Counted from the first letter of the stretch, positions 1-10,645 are shown. The stretch: DNA of 64,000 nucleotides from Gemmatimonadota bacterium (GCA_007125845.1 SLCK01000035.1:1-64000); one strand, 5' to 3'. The notes: a model not told the origin generated them from the letters alone. Translations and numbers: made by a program.

Positions 1-60
1 GGGCCCGCCTCCGTCGTTGCCTCGCCTCGACGTAGCTCACCCGCTATGCCTGCGGCGAGC

Positions 61-124
61 CGCCTTGGATTCAGGCCCCTGGCGCTCCCAACGGTGGCCA
101 CTCCCCTTCTTCAACAACCTTCTA
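61..124 (-). repeat. Dispersed repeat, copy A, starting at a TAG stop codon
   Basis: Read on the minus strand, this stretch begins with the TAG stop of the M28 peptidase gene (122-124) and continues TAGAAGGTTGTTGAAGAAGG and onward. It matches 10473-10536 on the plus strand over 64 positions with 8 mismatches and no gap (counted by eye). Both copies have the same orientation relative to the gene they follow, and both supply its stop codon. Beyond 64 bp the match fades, but copy A runs on toward the window edge, so its full length is unknown. A small inverted repeat GCGGC-GA-GCCGC lies at 52-63 just outside. Confidence 0.75.
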
Positions 125-1738
125 ACGACCCGTCCGGACCATCTCGCGGACCTCTTCCAGTCCCTCCGGGGTCCACTCCGGCCGCTCGTCCCGGTCTGCG
201 ATCTCCATGACGGAGTGGGTGATGAGGCGGGAGATCCTCGCGACCTTGTCGGCGCTTACGAAGTCGATGGTGTCGCACGGGCGGTGGTAGCACTCGTGCA
301 GCCCGGTGAAGAAGAAGAGGGAGGGAATCTCCTTCCGCATGAAATTGTACTGGTCTGAGCGGTAGAAGAGGCGCTGCTCCGGCCAGAGATCGGGTGCCGT
401 CGTCAGGTTGAGCTCCGGAAGCCCCGCATTCACCTCGTCCACGAGCAGTCCCAGGGAGGAGTACTCCTTCCCCAGGACCACGACGGTGTCGGGATGAGGG
501 TCGCCCCCGATCATGTCGGCGTTGATGTTCGCCACCACGTCATCAATCGGGATCGTCGGATGGTCGACGAACCACTGGGACCCCAGCAGCCCTTTCTCCT
601 CGGCGCTGACGTGCGCGAAGACGACCGTGCGCCGGGGACGCTGATCCTCCGGGAGCGAGATGAGCGCCCTCGCTACTTCGAGGAGGGCGGTCGTGCCCGA
701 GGCGTTGTCGTCCGCGCCGTTGTAGATCGAATCTCCGTTCATTGGCTCTCCGACACCGACATGGTCGAAGTGGGCGCTCAGAACGATGTATTCCCCGCGA
801 AGATCGGGATCGCGACCGGGAATCTTCGCCAGGACATTCGGAGGTTCGGAGTCCTCGAGCAGGGCGGGGGGAAGGGATGCGGAGAGCTCGAAGCCCTCTG
901 CCTCCTCGTAGAAAACCTCTCCATCCCGCGCACGTTCCTGGAGCTCATTCCACCTCGAGACCGCTTCCCCGGCCGCCGTCTCCACGACGCCTTCACGCAC
1001 GAAGATCTGCGGCGGTTCGTCCCCGGCCCCGAGGCGCCACTGGGGCTGACCGAGCATGGAGCTCAACTGGGAGAGAGCCTGCTGGGGGAAGTCCGAGTCC
1101 AGAACGTGCACGACCGCCGCGGCCCCGGCCGCCTCGGCGAAGGCCGCCTGCTGCTCTGCCGTGGACCAGAGTGCCTGGCCCCAGTCGCCCGGGAGGGGGA
1201 AGACTGCGGTGCGACCCTCGAGAACATCGGGATCGAGGCTCAAGCCCTGAATCGTGCCCACGAAGGTCATGGGCGCCCGGACGGTCTCGTGCGCGTACCT
1301 GTTCACAAAGGCTTCGGCGCCGAGGGGCGCGGCGGCGCTCCCCCCGGGCCCGGCGACCTCCACCGCGGACGCGTCGATGTCCAGCCCCACCAACCGGAAG
1401 GGGAACCGCTGGAGGTAGGTTCCCTCCTCCCCGGCCGGCTCGAGCCCCAGATCGGTGTGCCACTCCACGAGGTACTCCGCGGCCATCTCGAGCCCGGGGC
1501 TCGGCGTGTCCCGGCCCCGGAGCTGGTCCGAGGCGAGAAAGGAGAGGTGCTCGAAGACCGCGTCCTCGGTGATGGTCGCTGCGGCATCTGCGACCGCGCT
1601 CTCCGGCGGGGCGGCGGTCTGGGCGCAGCCGATCGCGGGCACGGAGAAGAGCACGGCCAAGGCGACGACGGGGGCGAGCGCCAACGGAGGCGTCGGGGCA
1701 CGGCGCGCAGCGGTCTTGGAAGCATGGTGCTCGGGCAT
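122..1738 (-). CDS. M28-family zinc aminopeptidase, predicted lipoprotein
   Basis: A 538-residue exported metallopeptidase that probably removes N-terminal residues from peptides outside the cytoplasm. The M28 catalytic domain fills the C-terminal half, with the family's five metal ligands visible: His in SAHFDH (about 322), Asp in NGADDNASG (about 342), Glu in SAEEKG (about 379), Asp in NADMIG (about 408) and His in ECYHRPCD (about 484). A PA-type insert probably lies ahead of it. The start is the ATG at 1738, because it has AAGGA about 10 nt upstream and gives a signal sequence ending in a lipobox-like AIGC; a longer frame to 1960 has no signal peptide at its start. Its stop codon is the first triplet of the dispersed repeat. 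Substrate not predictable. Confidence 0.9.
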   Translation of the reverse strand: MPEHHASKTAARRAPTPPLALAPVVALAVLFSVPAIGCAQTAAPPESAVADAAATITEDAVFEHLSFLASDQLRGRDTPSPGLEMAAEYLVEWHTDLGLEPAGEEGTYLQRFPFRLVGLDIDASAVEVAGPGGSAAAPLGAEAFVNRYAHETVRAPMTFVGTIQGLSLDPDVLEGRTAVFPLPGDWGQALWSTAEQQAAFAEAAGAAAVVHVLDSDFPQQALSQLSSMLGQPQWRLGAGDEPPQIFVREGVVETAAGEAVSRWNELQERARDGEVFYEEAEGFELSASLPPALLEDSEPPNVLAKIPGRDPDLRGEYIVLSAHFDHVGVGEPMNGDSIYNGADDNASGTTALLEVARALISLPEDQRPRRTVVFAHVSAEEKGLLGSQWFVDHPTIPIDDVVANINADMIGGDPHPDTVVVLGKEYSSLGLLVDEVNAGLPELNLTTAPDLWPEQRLFYRSDQYNFMRKEIPSLFFFTGLHECYHRPCDTIDFVSADKVARISRLITHSVMEIADRDERPEWTPEGLEEVREMVRTGR

Positions 1739-2104
1739 TCTCGGCACATCCTTGTGGCTTTCGAAACAGAACTCCCTGGCCGCACGCGTCCTGGACGCGG
1801 CGATCGACGGACGACTCCTACCCCGAGTCGCCAGCAGGGATTCACGGGCGAGCTCGACGCCGGTGTCGGGGGAAGAGAGCGTTCCGCGGGGCGCGGGATC
1901 CAAGTCGGGGTGTCGGTGTGTTATAAAGGGTATACGAGTCAGATCCGCATGTCGTGACACCCCTGCGCCAGGTCCCCGACCTGGCTCAACGCCTTCAGGA
2001 CGATGGCAAGGCGGGGGAGCGGCGAGTAATTTGGCTCCCAGCGTCTATCGGGCATTCGGTCCCGTCGAGGGGATCGAATCGCACTTCGCCAGCGGGAGGT
2101 CGTG
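1739..2104. other. Divergent intergenic region, 366 nt, with AT-rich promoter-like patch
   Basis: The space between the divergent peptidase and TonB-plug genes. The only AT-rich patch is at 1919-1936 (TTATAAAGGGTATACG). Read on the minus strand it gives TATAAC, a good -10 for the peptidase gene, but no convincing -35 lies 16-18 nt upstream. On the plus strand TATACG could serve as a -10, again without a clear -35. No RNA gene or repeat recognised. The open frames crossing it on both strands look like shadows of high-GC sequence. Confidence 0.35.
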
Positions 2105-2986
2105 ATGCAGGCAAGCCGTTTTTTCGCGCCGCTCGCTCTTCTCTCGTCCTGCGGCTTCCTCCTCACCCTTTCTCCGGCCGACGGCCAGGCCCAGGTGCCC
2201 TCCGGAGAACGTGGCGTCGTCATCACCGGGGTGGTGACCGACCAGATCAGCGGCGACGCCCTCCCGGCCGCGCACATCTCCATCGCGCCCGCCGACGCCG
2301 AGCTGGCCGAGGACCTCGCAGAAGAGGGGGAGGACGTCACGTGGGAGGGAGAGACGAATGAGGACGGCCTCTTCCGCACCGAGCGGATTGCGATCGGGGT
2401 CTACCAGATACAGATCACTTCGGTGGGCTTCACCTCCGCCTCGCAGGTGGGCATCTTTCTCGAGGATGGAACGGTAGAGCTGACCGCCGAGCTGGCGCCG
2501 CAAGCCCTCGAGTTGGAGGGAATCGTGGTGACCGTCACCAGGCAGAGTCGCCTGGAGAACGCGGGGTTCTACGATCGGAGGCAGCTCGGATTCGGGCATT
2601 CATTCACCCGCGACGAGATCGAGGCACGCGGACCCTCCCGGGTCTCGGACCTCTTCATGGGCATTCCCGGTGCGCGGGTGATCTCGAGAGGAGGGATTCA
2701 GAGGCCGGATGTGCGACTTCGCGGTGGGTGCGTTCCGGACGTGGTCCTGGATGGGGTACCTCTCTCCGGGCCGGTCCGGGTGGACGAGCTTCTCACGGTG
2801 CATGACCTCGAGGCCCTCGAGGTCTACCACGGAGCGACTTCGCCTATGCAGTACTCCCGCTCGACATGCGGAACCATTCTCGCATGGACCCGGCCTCCCG
2901 CGCGAGCCGAGGGCGCGAGCTGGTCATGGGGTCGCGTCCTGGCAGCCGCCGGCTTCGTCGGGATCGCCTTCTTCGCCACCCAGTAG
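2105..2986 (+). CDS. CarboxypepD-reg / TonB-plug protein without a beta-barrel
   Basis: A 293-residue exported protein. A signal peptide (about 1-30, ending ADGQAQ) is followed by a carboxypeptidase-regulatory-like beta-sandwich (about 35-125, VVTDQISGDALPAAHISI) and a TonB-dependent-receptor plug domain (about 150-265, with RGPSRVSDLFMGIPGARV and CGTILAWTR). Full TonB receptors continue with a barrel of roughly 500 residues; here the protein ends with a hydrophobic segment (WGRVLAAAGFVGIAFFAT). The regulatory-domain/plug arrangement without a barrel is, in my recollection, common in Gemmatimonadota. The ATG at 2105 is preferred over the GTG at 2102 because GGGAGG lies 5 nt before it. Function unknown; it may dock with a TonB system or be a decayed receptor. 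Confidence 0.8.
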   Translation: MQASRFFAPLALLSSCGFLLTLSPADGQAQVPSGERGVVITGVVTDQISGDALPAAHISIAPADAELAEDLAEEGEDVTWEGETNEDGLFRTERIAIGVYQIQITSVGFTSASQVGIFLEDGTVELTAELAPQALELEGIVVTVTRQSRLENAGFYDRRQLGFGHSFTRDEIEARGPSRVSDLFMGIPGARVISRGGIQRPDVRLRGGCVPDVVLDGVPLSGPVRVDELLTVHDLEALEVYHGATSPMQYSRSTCGTILAWTRPPARAEGASWSWGRVLAAAGFVGIAFFATQ

Positions 2987-3040
2987 AGTCGATCTCCCGG
3001 CGTCGGGAGCGACCCCGGCGGCGGTCGCATTCCGACCAGG

Positions 3041-3940
3041 GTGAGTCGCGTCCCCCTGCGGTGGAGGCTCGTACTCGCCCTCCTCCGCCTCCTCCCTCAG
3101 GGTGCCCTTTCTCGCATGTGGGGACGCTTTGCCTCCACACGGTTCCCGGCCTCGCTGCAGAGATGGGCGAACCGGGCTTTCGCCAGGGTCGTGGGAGTAG
3201 ATCTCACCGAGTCGGAGCACCCGCCGGAAGCGTATCCGAGCCTTTCGGCGTTCTTCGTGCGGAAGCTGAAGCCCGGATTGCGGAGCTGGCCTGTTCCGGA
3301 GGGTGTTCCGGGCTCTCCGGTCGACGGGGTGCTCGGGGCGCACGGTACCTTCCAGGACGGCCACGTGCTCCAGGCGAAGGGGTTGGAGTACGCGCTCCCG
3401 GATCTCCTCCAGGAGCGGGAGCACGGCCGCTTCGAGTCGGGCGTCTTCTTCACGATCTACCTGAGCCCTCGCCACTATCACCGCATCCATGCGCCGGCGG
3501 GGGGTCGACTCCGCGAGGCCAGGGCGGTTCCGGGGCGCCTTCTGCCGGTGAACCTGCCGGCAGTGCGCTCTGTCCCGGATCTCTTTCCCCGAAACGAGCG
3601 GCTCGTCGCGCTCCTGGAGCGGGGCGGCGTCGAGTTGGCGCTCGTCGCGGTGGGAGCGTACAACGTGGGCAGTGTGTCCGCCGCCTTCGACCCCGGGTGG
3701 GGAGGGGGCTCAGGGGGGACGGTGACGAATCGAGCCGGCCGGACGACGATTGACGTGAGGCGCTACGATCCTCCGCTCTCCATCGAACGGGGCGAGGAAT
3801 TGATGGCGTTCCACCTCGGTTCCACGGTGGTCATGGTGGTCTCCTCTCCCTGGAGCTCTTTGCCTCCCATCCATCCTGGGCTCCGCGAGGGAGCGGAGCT
3901 CCGTCTCGGCTCCCCTCTCTTCGACGGTCCGCTCGCGTAG
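3041..3940 (+). CDS. psd: Phosphatidylserine decarboxylase proenzyme
   Basis: Makes phosphatidylethanolamine from phosphatidylserine at the inner membrane. The 299-residue sequence follows the bacterial class I enzyme throughout: SLSAFFVRKLKPG, SPVDGVLGAHG, LQAKGLEYAL, FTIYLSPRHYHRIHAP, PVNLPAVRSVPDLFPRNER and VGAYNVGS. The self-cleavage site is LGST, with Ser at about 261 becoming the pyruvoyl group of the small alpha chain. The GTG start at 3041 keeps the N-terminal segment that aligns with E. coli Psd (LALLRLLPQGALSRMWGRFA), although its ribosome site is weak. No phosphatidylserine synthase gene is adjacent. Confidence 0.95.
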   Translation: MSRVPLRWRLVLALLRLLPQGALSRMWGRFASTRFPASLQRWANRAFARVVGVDLTESEHPPEAYPSLSAFFVRKLKPGLRSWPVPEGVPGSPVDGVLGAHGTFQDGHVLQAKGLEYALPDLLQEREHGRFESGVFFTIYLSPRHYHRIHAPAGGRLREARAVPGRLLPVNLPAVRSVPDLFPRNERLVALLERGGVELALVAVGAYNVGSVSAAFDPGWGGGSGGTVTNRAGRTTIDVRRYDPPLSIERGEELMAFHLGSTVVMVVSSPWSSLPPIHPGLREGAELRLGSPLFDGPLA

Positions 3941-3964
3941 TCGCGGGGCGCCGGGCCGGGCCCA

Positions 3965-4237
3965 TCAGTCGAGGGGACAGGTCGTGCTCACCGGGGGCTG
4001 GCTTCTGCAGGCGATGAGCTCCGCCATTCCGGAGACATTTCCGCCGCAGGCGCTCTCCTGAGCGGCGATCCTGGCCTCCAGCTCGGTCGGTCCCCGACCC
4101 ATGCGGCAGACTTCCCCGTGGGGGAAGGCGAGGCACACTTCGCACTCCACTTCGGTCGCCTGGAGGGTCGTCCACACGACTCCGCCCACGAAGGTGGCGA
4201 AGGTGAGGAAGATGAGGACGACGACGATCGGTTTCAT
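3965..4237 (-). CDS. Small Cys-rich membrane-anchored protein, unknown function
   Basis: A 90-residue protein I do not recognise. An N-terminal hydrophobic helix (about 3-24, [20 protein letters not shown]) looks like a signal anchor, followed by a roughly 65-residue exported part with six cysteines at 32, 35, 44, 64, 77 and 87. An even number of Cys after a signal anchor suggests disulfides, though ECEVC could also bind metal. [14 protein letters not shown] is helical. It converges with psd and is divergent from infA. The composition (one clean hydrophobic helix, Cys only after it) argues that it is a real gene and not noise. Confidence 0.6.
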   Translation of the reverse strand: MKPIVVVLIFLTFATFVGGVVWTTLQATEVECEVCLAFPHGEVCRMGRGPTELEARIAAQESACGGNVSGMAELIACRSQPPVSTTCPLD

Positions 4238-4425
4238 GGGGCTGGGGGCAGTGCCGGATGAGGTCGAAGGCGCCTACACGTATCGCACACGGTAGACCGG
4301 GTCGAGCACGGTGTCGTGCACTGTCAGAATCGGGCGGGTTCGATTACCTTTTTCATTGCGATGAGGTTCCGAAGCGCGATGCGCAGAGGGGCCGGAAGCT
4401 TTCAAGTACAGTAAGGGAGAAGTGC

Positions 4426-4641
4426 GTGTCGAACGACGCGATTGAAGTGGAGGGCACGGTGACCGAGGTCCTCCCGAACGCCAACTTCCGCGTGGAGCTG
4501 GAGAACGGTCACCAGATCCTCACCTACCTCTCCGGAAAGATGCGGAAGTTCTACATCCGGGTCCTCGAAGGCGACCGCGTGAAGGTCGAGATGTCCCCGT
4601 ACGATCTGAGTCGGGGTCGAATCACCTACCGTTACAAGTAG
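4426..4641 (+). CDS. infA: Translation initiation factor IF-1
   Basis: Single S1/OB-fold domain of 71 residues that binds the 30S A site during initiation. Family motifs are intact: [52 protein letters not shown] and RGRITYRYK. The start is the GTG at 4426, with AAGGGAG six nt upstream; the longer open frame from 4258 is only an upstream extension. It is isolated from ribosomal-protein genes here, between the small Cys-rich gene and ytoQ. Confidence 0.97.
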   Translation: MSNDAIEVEGTVTEVLPNANFRVELENGHQILTYLSGKMRKFYIRVLEGDRVKVEMSPYDLSRGRITYRYK

Positions 4642-4757
4642 CCTGCCCCAGCGCTCGGTCAGTCGCTCTCCGTGACGTGCCGAGCGTTGCCCTCCCAGAG
4701 GCCCTCTTCCTGAATCCTCGGAACTGACCCCGCCCGCGGGCCCGGTCGAAACGAAGC

Positions 4758-5204
4758 TCACTCCACGACGTACGCGACGGCGTCGGCCGCCTGCTCCAGG
4801 GTCTCGACCGTCAGGTCGGCGAGCGCGTCCAACTCCTTGAGCGCGTGGACGAACTCGGTCGGTCGAACGAGGAGGAGCGGAACGCCCCCGGCCAGCGCGG
4901 CCCCGGCGTCTGACGCCGTGTTCCACTGACGGTACTTCTCGGTAAAACAGGCCACGACGAGGTCGGCGGTTCTCAGGTGGATCCGAGTCCGGAGCGTGTT
5001 CACCCTGGCTCCCTGGAGGTCCCGGTACCGCTCGTCGGGCTGCTCGCCCAGAATGTTCTCCCCGATGTCATCCGATCGGGCGTGCTCCTCCTGTGGACCG
5101 AGGAACCGGGCCGACACGCCCCGCTCCTGCAGGGCTCGCCGGAAGCGAGTCCGCCAGTCGCTATGAATCTCACCTGCCAGATAGATCTTCAGTTGATCGT
5201 CCAT
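4758..5204 (-). CDS. ytoQ: YtoQ-family protein
   Basis: A 148-residue cytoplasmic protein of the YtoQ family, whose role is not established. Recognisable features are the start IYLAGEIHSDWR, the Q-E-E-H-ARSDDIGENILG stretch and TADLVVACFTEKYRQWNTASDAG, a nucleoside-deoxyribosyltransferase-like fold with a conserved acidic residue in YRQWNTASDAG. The ATG at 5204 has GAGGAG six nt upstream, which rules out the longer frame to 5363. Divergent from the symporter gene. Confidence 0.85.
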   Translation of the reverse strand: MDDQLKIYLAGEIHSDWRTRFRRALQERGVSARFLGPQEEHARSDDIGENILGEQPDERYRDLQGARVNTLRTRIHLRTADLVVACFTEKYRQWNTASDAGAALAGGVPLLLVRPTEFVHALKELDALADLTVETLEQAADAVAYVVE

Positions 5205-5337
5205 TCCATGCTCCTCATCCGCAGTCAAGGCTCCGATCCGGATTCGGGGGTATGCGTGCCTTCCCGCTTCGGCACCCCCGACAGCTGAACGGGTTCCGCC
5301 CGGTCGTGACCGGCGCGCCACCGTTCGAGGCCGGCAC

Positions 5338-5366
5338 TTGCCCGCAGGCGGAACCGCGTCCATAGT
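5338..5366 (+). promoter_or_regulatory. Candidate sigma-70-type promoter for the symporter gene
   Basis: TTGCCC (5338-5343), a 17-nt spacer, then CATAGT (5361-5366). Each box matches 4 of 6 consensus positions. The predicted transcript would start near 5373, about 35 nt before the ATG at 5409. Found by eye only. Confidence 0.35.
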
Positions 5367-5408
5367 ACCGACTCTTCAACGTTCCACACGCTTACGGTGA
5401 GGGCCGGC

Positions 5409-7157
<1,749 letters not shown>

Positions 7158-7189
7158 TCGCTTTTCGTGGCCTTCGGGGGCGTCCGGGC

Positions 7190-8050
7190 TCAGCCCCGGA
7201 CGGCGGCCACCAGGCGTCGGACGCGCTCGATGTCGATTCCTCCTCCGAGCCTGCCGTTGCGGTGAAGGGCGGTGCCCACGATTGCGCCGTGCGCTTCCTT
7301 CCGTAGGGCCCGCACGGACTCCAGCGTCATTCCGCTCCCGATCCACACCGGGGCCTCCGGCACCGCCTGCCGCACCACCTGCAGTCGGACGGGGTCGGTC
7401 GGTTGTCCGGTTTCCGGGCCGGACACGACCAGGACGTCCGCCAGCCCCCGGTGACGGAGGTCTCTCGCCTGCTGGTGGGGGTCGCTCCCAGCCGGCGCGA
7501 CGGCGTGTTTCACCATCACGTCCGCCAGGATCAGGACGTCGGGAGCGAGGTGACGCCTCTGGCGGAGCGTTTCATGGGCACGCCCGTGCAGGAGGCCCTG
7601 GTCGGTGAACATGCTTCCAGTGTGCACGTTCACGCGGAGGAAGCTCGCCCCCGTGGCGGCTGCCACCGCGATCCCGGCGACCGGGTCATTCCTCAGGACA
7701 TTGACCCCGACCGGACGTCCATCGGCGAGCTCGCACACGTGAGAGACCGCCCGGGACATTGCCGCGACGGTGGCGGGCCCGACCGCTCCCGGCCCGAAGG
7801 GGAGGTCCCCGTAGTTCTCCACGAGCACCCCGTCCATGCCCCCCTTGAAGAGGGCTTCCGCATCTGCCCTGGCGGCTTCGAGCACCGTGTCCATCGACCC
7901 TCCCCATCCAGGCGCGCCGGGGAGGGGGTGGAGGTGGACCATCCCGACCAGCGGCCGGTCGGTCCGGAAGCGCTGCTCGATGTCGAGCTGGGTGGCGGGG
8001 GTGGGGAGGGACCATTCGACGTCGGTCTTCGAGTCCGGGCTTCGGGCCAT
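7190..8050 (-). CDS. BtpA/SgcQ-family TIM-barrel protein
   Basis: A 286-residue soluble protein of the BtpA family. In cyanobacteria BtpA affects photosystem I stability; in other bacteria the role is unclear and some homologues sit in sugar-utilisation operons. Evidence: GMVHLHPLPGAPGW near the N-terminus, GMDGVLVENYGDLPF, VGVNVLRNDP, ADVMVKHA, LVVSGPETGQPT and the phosphate-binding-like IGSGMTLESVRAL and GAIVGTALHRNG. The start at 8050 has AGGAG six nt upstream. It converges with the symporter and is divergent from sodA, so context does not refine the function. Confidence 0.85.
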   Translation of the reverse strand: MARSPDSKTDVEWSLPTPATQLDIEQRFRTDRPLVGMVHLHPLPGAPGWGGSMDTVLEAARADAEALFKGGMDGVLVENYGDLPFGPGAVGPATVAAMSRAVSHVCELADGRPVGVNVLRNDPVAGIAVAAATGASFLRVNVHTGSMFTDQGLLHGRAHETLRQRRHLAPDVLILADVMVKHAVAPAGSDPHQQARDLRHRGLADVLVVSGPETGQPTDPVRLQVVRQAVPEAPVWIGSGMTLESVRALRKEAHGAIVGTALHRNGRLGGGIDIERVRRLVAAVRG

Positions 8051-8212
8051 CCGACACTCCTGTCATTGTAAGGTGGTGTCCGCACGCTGTTCTCGGAACG
8101 GTGGGAGGATTCGGGGGTTTGTCGAACGAGCGGCATTCGTCGGGCCGGGAGGCGACGGCGGCCCGGCGAATTCGATCCCGATCCTCAATTGCTTGCAAGG
8201 AGATCCGACTCA

Positions 8213-8851
8213 ATGGCCTACCCCCATTCCCTTCCCGATCTCGGGTACGACTACGACGCGCTCGAGCCGCACGTCGACGCTCGGACGATGGAGATCCATC
8301 ACTCCAAGCACCATAACGGGTACACCACGAAGCTCAACGACGCCATCGAAGGGCACCCTGAGCTGCACGGGTACTCGGCCGCTCAGCTCCTGATGGGCCT
8401 GAACTGGCTTCCCGAGAAGGTGCGCACCGCGGTTCGGAACAACGGAGGGGGATACCACAATCACACCCTCTTCTGGGAGATCCTCACGCCGGGAGGCGCT
8501 TCGACCCCCTCGGGGGAGCTCGCTTCCGTGATCGACGACAGCTTCGGGTCACTCGACGCCTTGAAGGAGAAGCTCTCGAGCGCAGCTGCGGGTCAGTTCG
8601 GCTCGGGCTGGGGATGGCTCGTGGTCGATCCCTTCGGAAAGCTCAAGGTGACGGCGACCGCGAACCAGGACTCTCCCCTCATCCAGGGCTCCACCCCGAT
8701 TCTGGGGGTGGACGTGTGGGAGCACGCCTACTACTTGAAGTACCAGAACCGGAGGCCGGAATACCTGAAGGCCTTCTGGAACGTGGTCAACTGGGACAAA
8801 GTGGGGAAGAAGTACGCGGCTGCGAAGGGCGGCTGGATCTCCACCGTCTGA
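8213..8851 (+). CDS. sodA: Superoxide dismutase, Mn/Fe family, Mn-type signature
   Basis: Cytoplasmic dismutation of superoxide. The 212-residue sequence has the four metal ligands: His in MEIHHSKHH, His in YHNHTLFW, and Asp and His in [13 protein letters not shown]. The outer-sphere pattern is [11 protein letters not shown] plus TANQDSPL, with Gly in the first motif and Gln in the second, as in manganese enzymes; iron enzymes have Gln in the first. No export signal is visible. The ATG at 8213 has AAGGAG about 10 nt upstream. A strong hairpin follows the gene. Confidence 0.95.
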   Translation: MAYPHSLPDLGYDYDALEPHVDARTMEIHHSKHHNGYTTKLNDAIEGHPELHGYSAAQLLMGLNWLPEKVRTAVRNNGGGYHNHTLFWEILTPGGASTPSGELASVIDDSFGSLDALKEKLSSAAAGQFGSGWGWLVVDPFGKLKVTATANQDSPLIQGSTPILGVDVWEHAYYLKYQNRRPEYLKAFWNVVNWDKVGKKYAAAKGGWISTV

Positions 8852-8871
8852 TCCCCGGGCGGGACCGGAAG

Positions 8872-8911
8872 CGAAGGGGGGAGGGGGCGACCGTCGCTTC
8901 CTCCCCCCTCG
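8872..8911 (+). terminator. GC-rich hairpin after sodA
   Basis: Arms 8872-8889 and 8895-8911 (left CGAAGGGGGGAGGGGGCG, right CGCTTCCTCCCCCCTCG) pair over about 17 positions with one bulge and G-T wobbles, around a 5-nt loop. It lies 20 nt after the sodA stop. There is no T-tract, so it may end transcription with Rho help or simply stabilise the 3' end. Confidence 0.5.
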
Positions 8912-9032
8912 TGCGTGTGCATCTTCCTGCGGTTTCGCGGCTTGCGCGGCGGGAATCATGCGTTTATTCGTTGATCTGGCATTGACCTGGGCCGTGATGA
9001 TGACGCCCGGACGCTGAGACCTCACCGGCAAG

Positions 9033-10475
9033 ATGGACATGACCCCAACCTCGAGACCCCGCCACTCGACGGCGCACCTTCCCGGCGTCGCACCGATTAT
9101 CTCCCTGGGCCTGACCTTTGCTCTCACTGCGCTCATAGGGCCGAGTGGGGCTGAGGCGCAGTCGCTGCGGGGCTCAGCGGCGTCCCTCGATCGCCAGAAT
9201 GCTCAGGCGCGGATCCACGACTTCACGTACCTGCAGACGCCCGAACAGATTCGACGATTCGTGGAGAACGGGTTCCTCGTGGCGGTCGGTCCGACTGCGG
9301 ACATGAATATCCACAACGTTTCCTTTCCCTATGCGCGCCCCGAGGTGCGTGTCTTCCTGGAGCGCCTCTCCAGCCAGTACCGAGCGGCTTGCGGCGAAAA
9401 GCTCGTCGTCACGAGCCTGACACGTCCGCGCTCGCATCAGCCTCCGAACGCCTCGTCGCGATCCGTCCACCCCACCGGGATGGCCGTGGACCTGAGGCGG
9501 AGCGGAAATGCCAACTGTCGAAATTGGCTCGAATCCACCCTGATGAACCTCGAGGCTCAGGGTGTGCTCGAGGCGATCTACGAGCGGAATCCTCCGCACT
9601 ACCACCTCGCGGTCTACCCGCAGCCATACACCCGGCACCTCGCTCGCATCACGGGACAGGACAACGCGATGGAGCTCGCGTTGGCAAACGGTCAGCAGCT
9701 CGATCGAAGCTGGGTCGTGCACCGCGTCAGGCGAGGGGAGACGCTCTCCCGGATCGCCGCTCGCTACGATGCCTCTACGAGCCGCGTCCGCTCGGAGAAC
9801 GGCATTCGCGGTGACCGGATCCTGGTCGGCCAGGAGCTTCGCATTCCCGTCTACGAGACCGTTCCGGCCGGTGCCGCGACCGTCGCCTCCTCGAGCACGG
9901 GCGGCGATGGAGTCGGCGATGCGCCCCCGACCGGTCAAGAGGATGCCTCCGGGCCCGAGGAGGTCGCCTCGGCGGCATCGCCCCCCAACTCCGGCTCCTC
10001 CGCCTCTTCCCACAGGGTGGCGAGGGGGGAGACGCTCTGGGCGATTGCGCGCACGTATGGGGTGTCGGAGGGGGAGCTGCGTCGAGCCAACGGCCTGTCC
10101 GGAAGCCGGATCCTCGTGGGCCAGGAGTTGACCCTTCCCGGTGCGGCGCGGGGGCCGGGCTCGACGGAGGTTGCCCACACGGTGGCAAGCGGGGAGACAC
10201 TCTGGAGCATCGCCCGGCGCTACGGGGTGAGCGAGAGCCAGCTCCGAGCGGCGAACGGGATCAACGGCTCCCGGATCCTGGTCGGACAATCGCTTGTCGT
10301 TCCCGAGGGGGGAAGCGGGTCGCTTCCGGTCCAGCATACGGTCCGGAGCGGCGAGTCGCTGTGGGCGATCGCGAACCGGCACGGGACCACTGTCGAGCGG
10401 TTGCAGCAGGCGAATCAGATCCAGAGCAACCGGGTGTATCCCGGTCAGACGCTCAGCGTCCCGACCTCCGACTAG
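9033..10475 (+). CDS. DUF5715/M15-like protein with four LysM domains
   Basis: A 480-residue exported protein that probably binds and perhaps cuts or senses peptidoglycan. After a signal peptide (about 20-43, ending GAEAQ) comes a DUF5715-like domain (about 60-215) carrying the zinc-peptidase-like motifs SVHPTGMAVDL and PHYHLAVYP, the His-x6-Asp and HxH pattern of D,D-peptidase folds. Four LysM repeats follow (about 230-275, 325-372, 380-427 and 432-478), each with GETLxxIAxxY or close to it and ending in VGQxLxxP. Linkers are Ser/Gly/Ala-rich. The stop TAG is the first triplet of repeat copy B. Metal binding and activity are inferred from motifs only. Confidence 0.85.
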   Translation: MDMTPTSRPRHSTAHLPGVAPIISLGLTFALTALIGPSGAEAQSLRGSAASLDRQNAQARIHDFTYLQTPEQIRRFVENGFLVAVGPTADMNIHNVSFPYARPEVRVFLERLSSQYRAACGEKLVVTSLTRPRSHQPPNASSRSVHPTGMAVDLRRSGNANCRNWLESTLMNLEAQGVLEAIYERNPPHYHLAVYPQPYTRHLARITGQDNAMELALANGQQLDRSWVVHRVRRGETLSRIAARYDASTSRVRSENGIRGDRILVGQELRIPVYETVPAGAATVASSSTGGDGVGDAPPTGQEDASGPEEVASAASPPNSGSSASSHRVARGETLWAIARTYGVSEGELRRANGLSGSRILVGQELTLPGAARGPGSTEVAHTVASGETLWSIARRYGVSESQLRAANGINGSRILVGQSLVVPEGGSGSLPVQHTVRSGESLWAIANRHGTTVERLQQANQIQSNRVYPGQTLSVPTSD

Positions 10476-10536
10476 AAGGTTGCTGAAGAAGGGGAGCGGC
10501 AACCGTTGGGAGCGCCAGAGGCCCGAGGCCCAGGCG
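10473..10536 (+). repeat. Dispersed repeat, copy B, starting at a TAG stop codon
   Basis: Begins with the TAG stop of the LysM gene (10473-10475). It matches copy A (61-124, opposite strand) at 56 of 64 positions without gaps; the longest exact block is ACCGTTGGGAGCGCCAG-like, in the middle. The two host genes share no sequence, so the match is a property of the 3' flank and not of the proteins. The rest of the gap to 10645 shows no further recognisable feature. Confidence 0.75.
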
Positions 10537-10645
10537 CCCCGTCCTCCATCCCGACTGAGGTTGCTCGGCCCGGCAGGGAGCCGGAGCGGTCGGAGGCTGT
10601 GCCGGGTCCTCTCCCACGGTTGAGTTCTCTCTCAGAGGGGTGATT

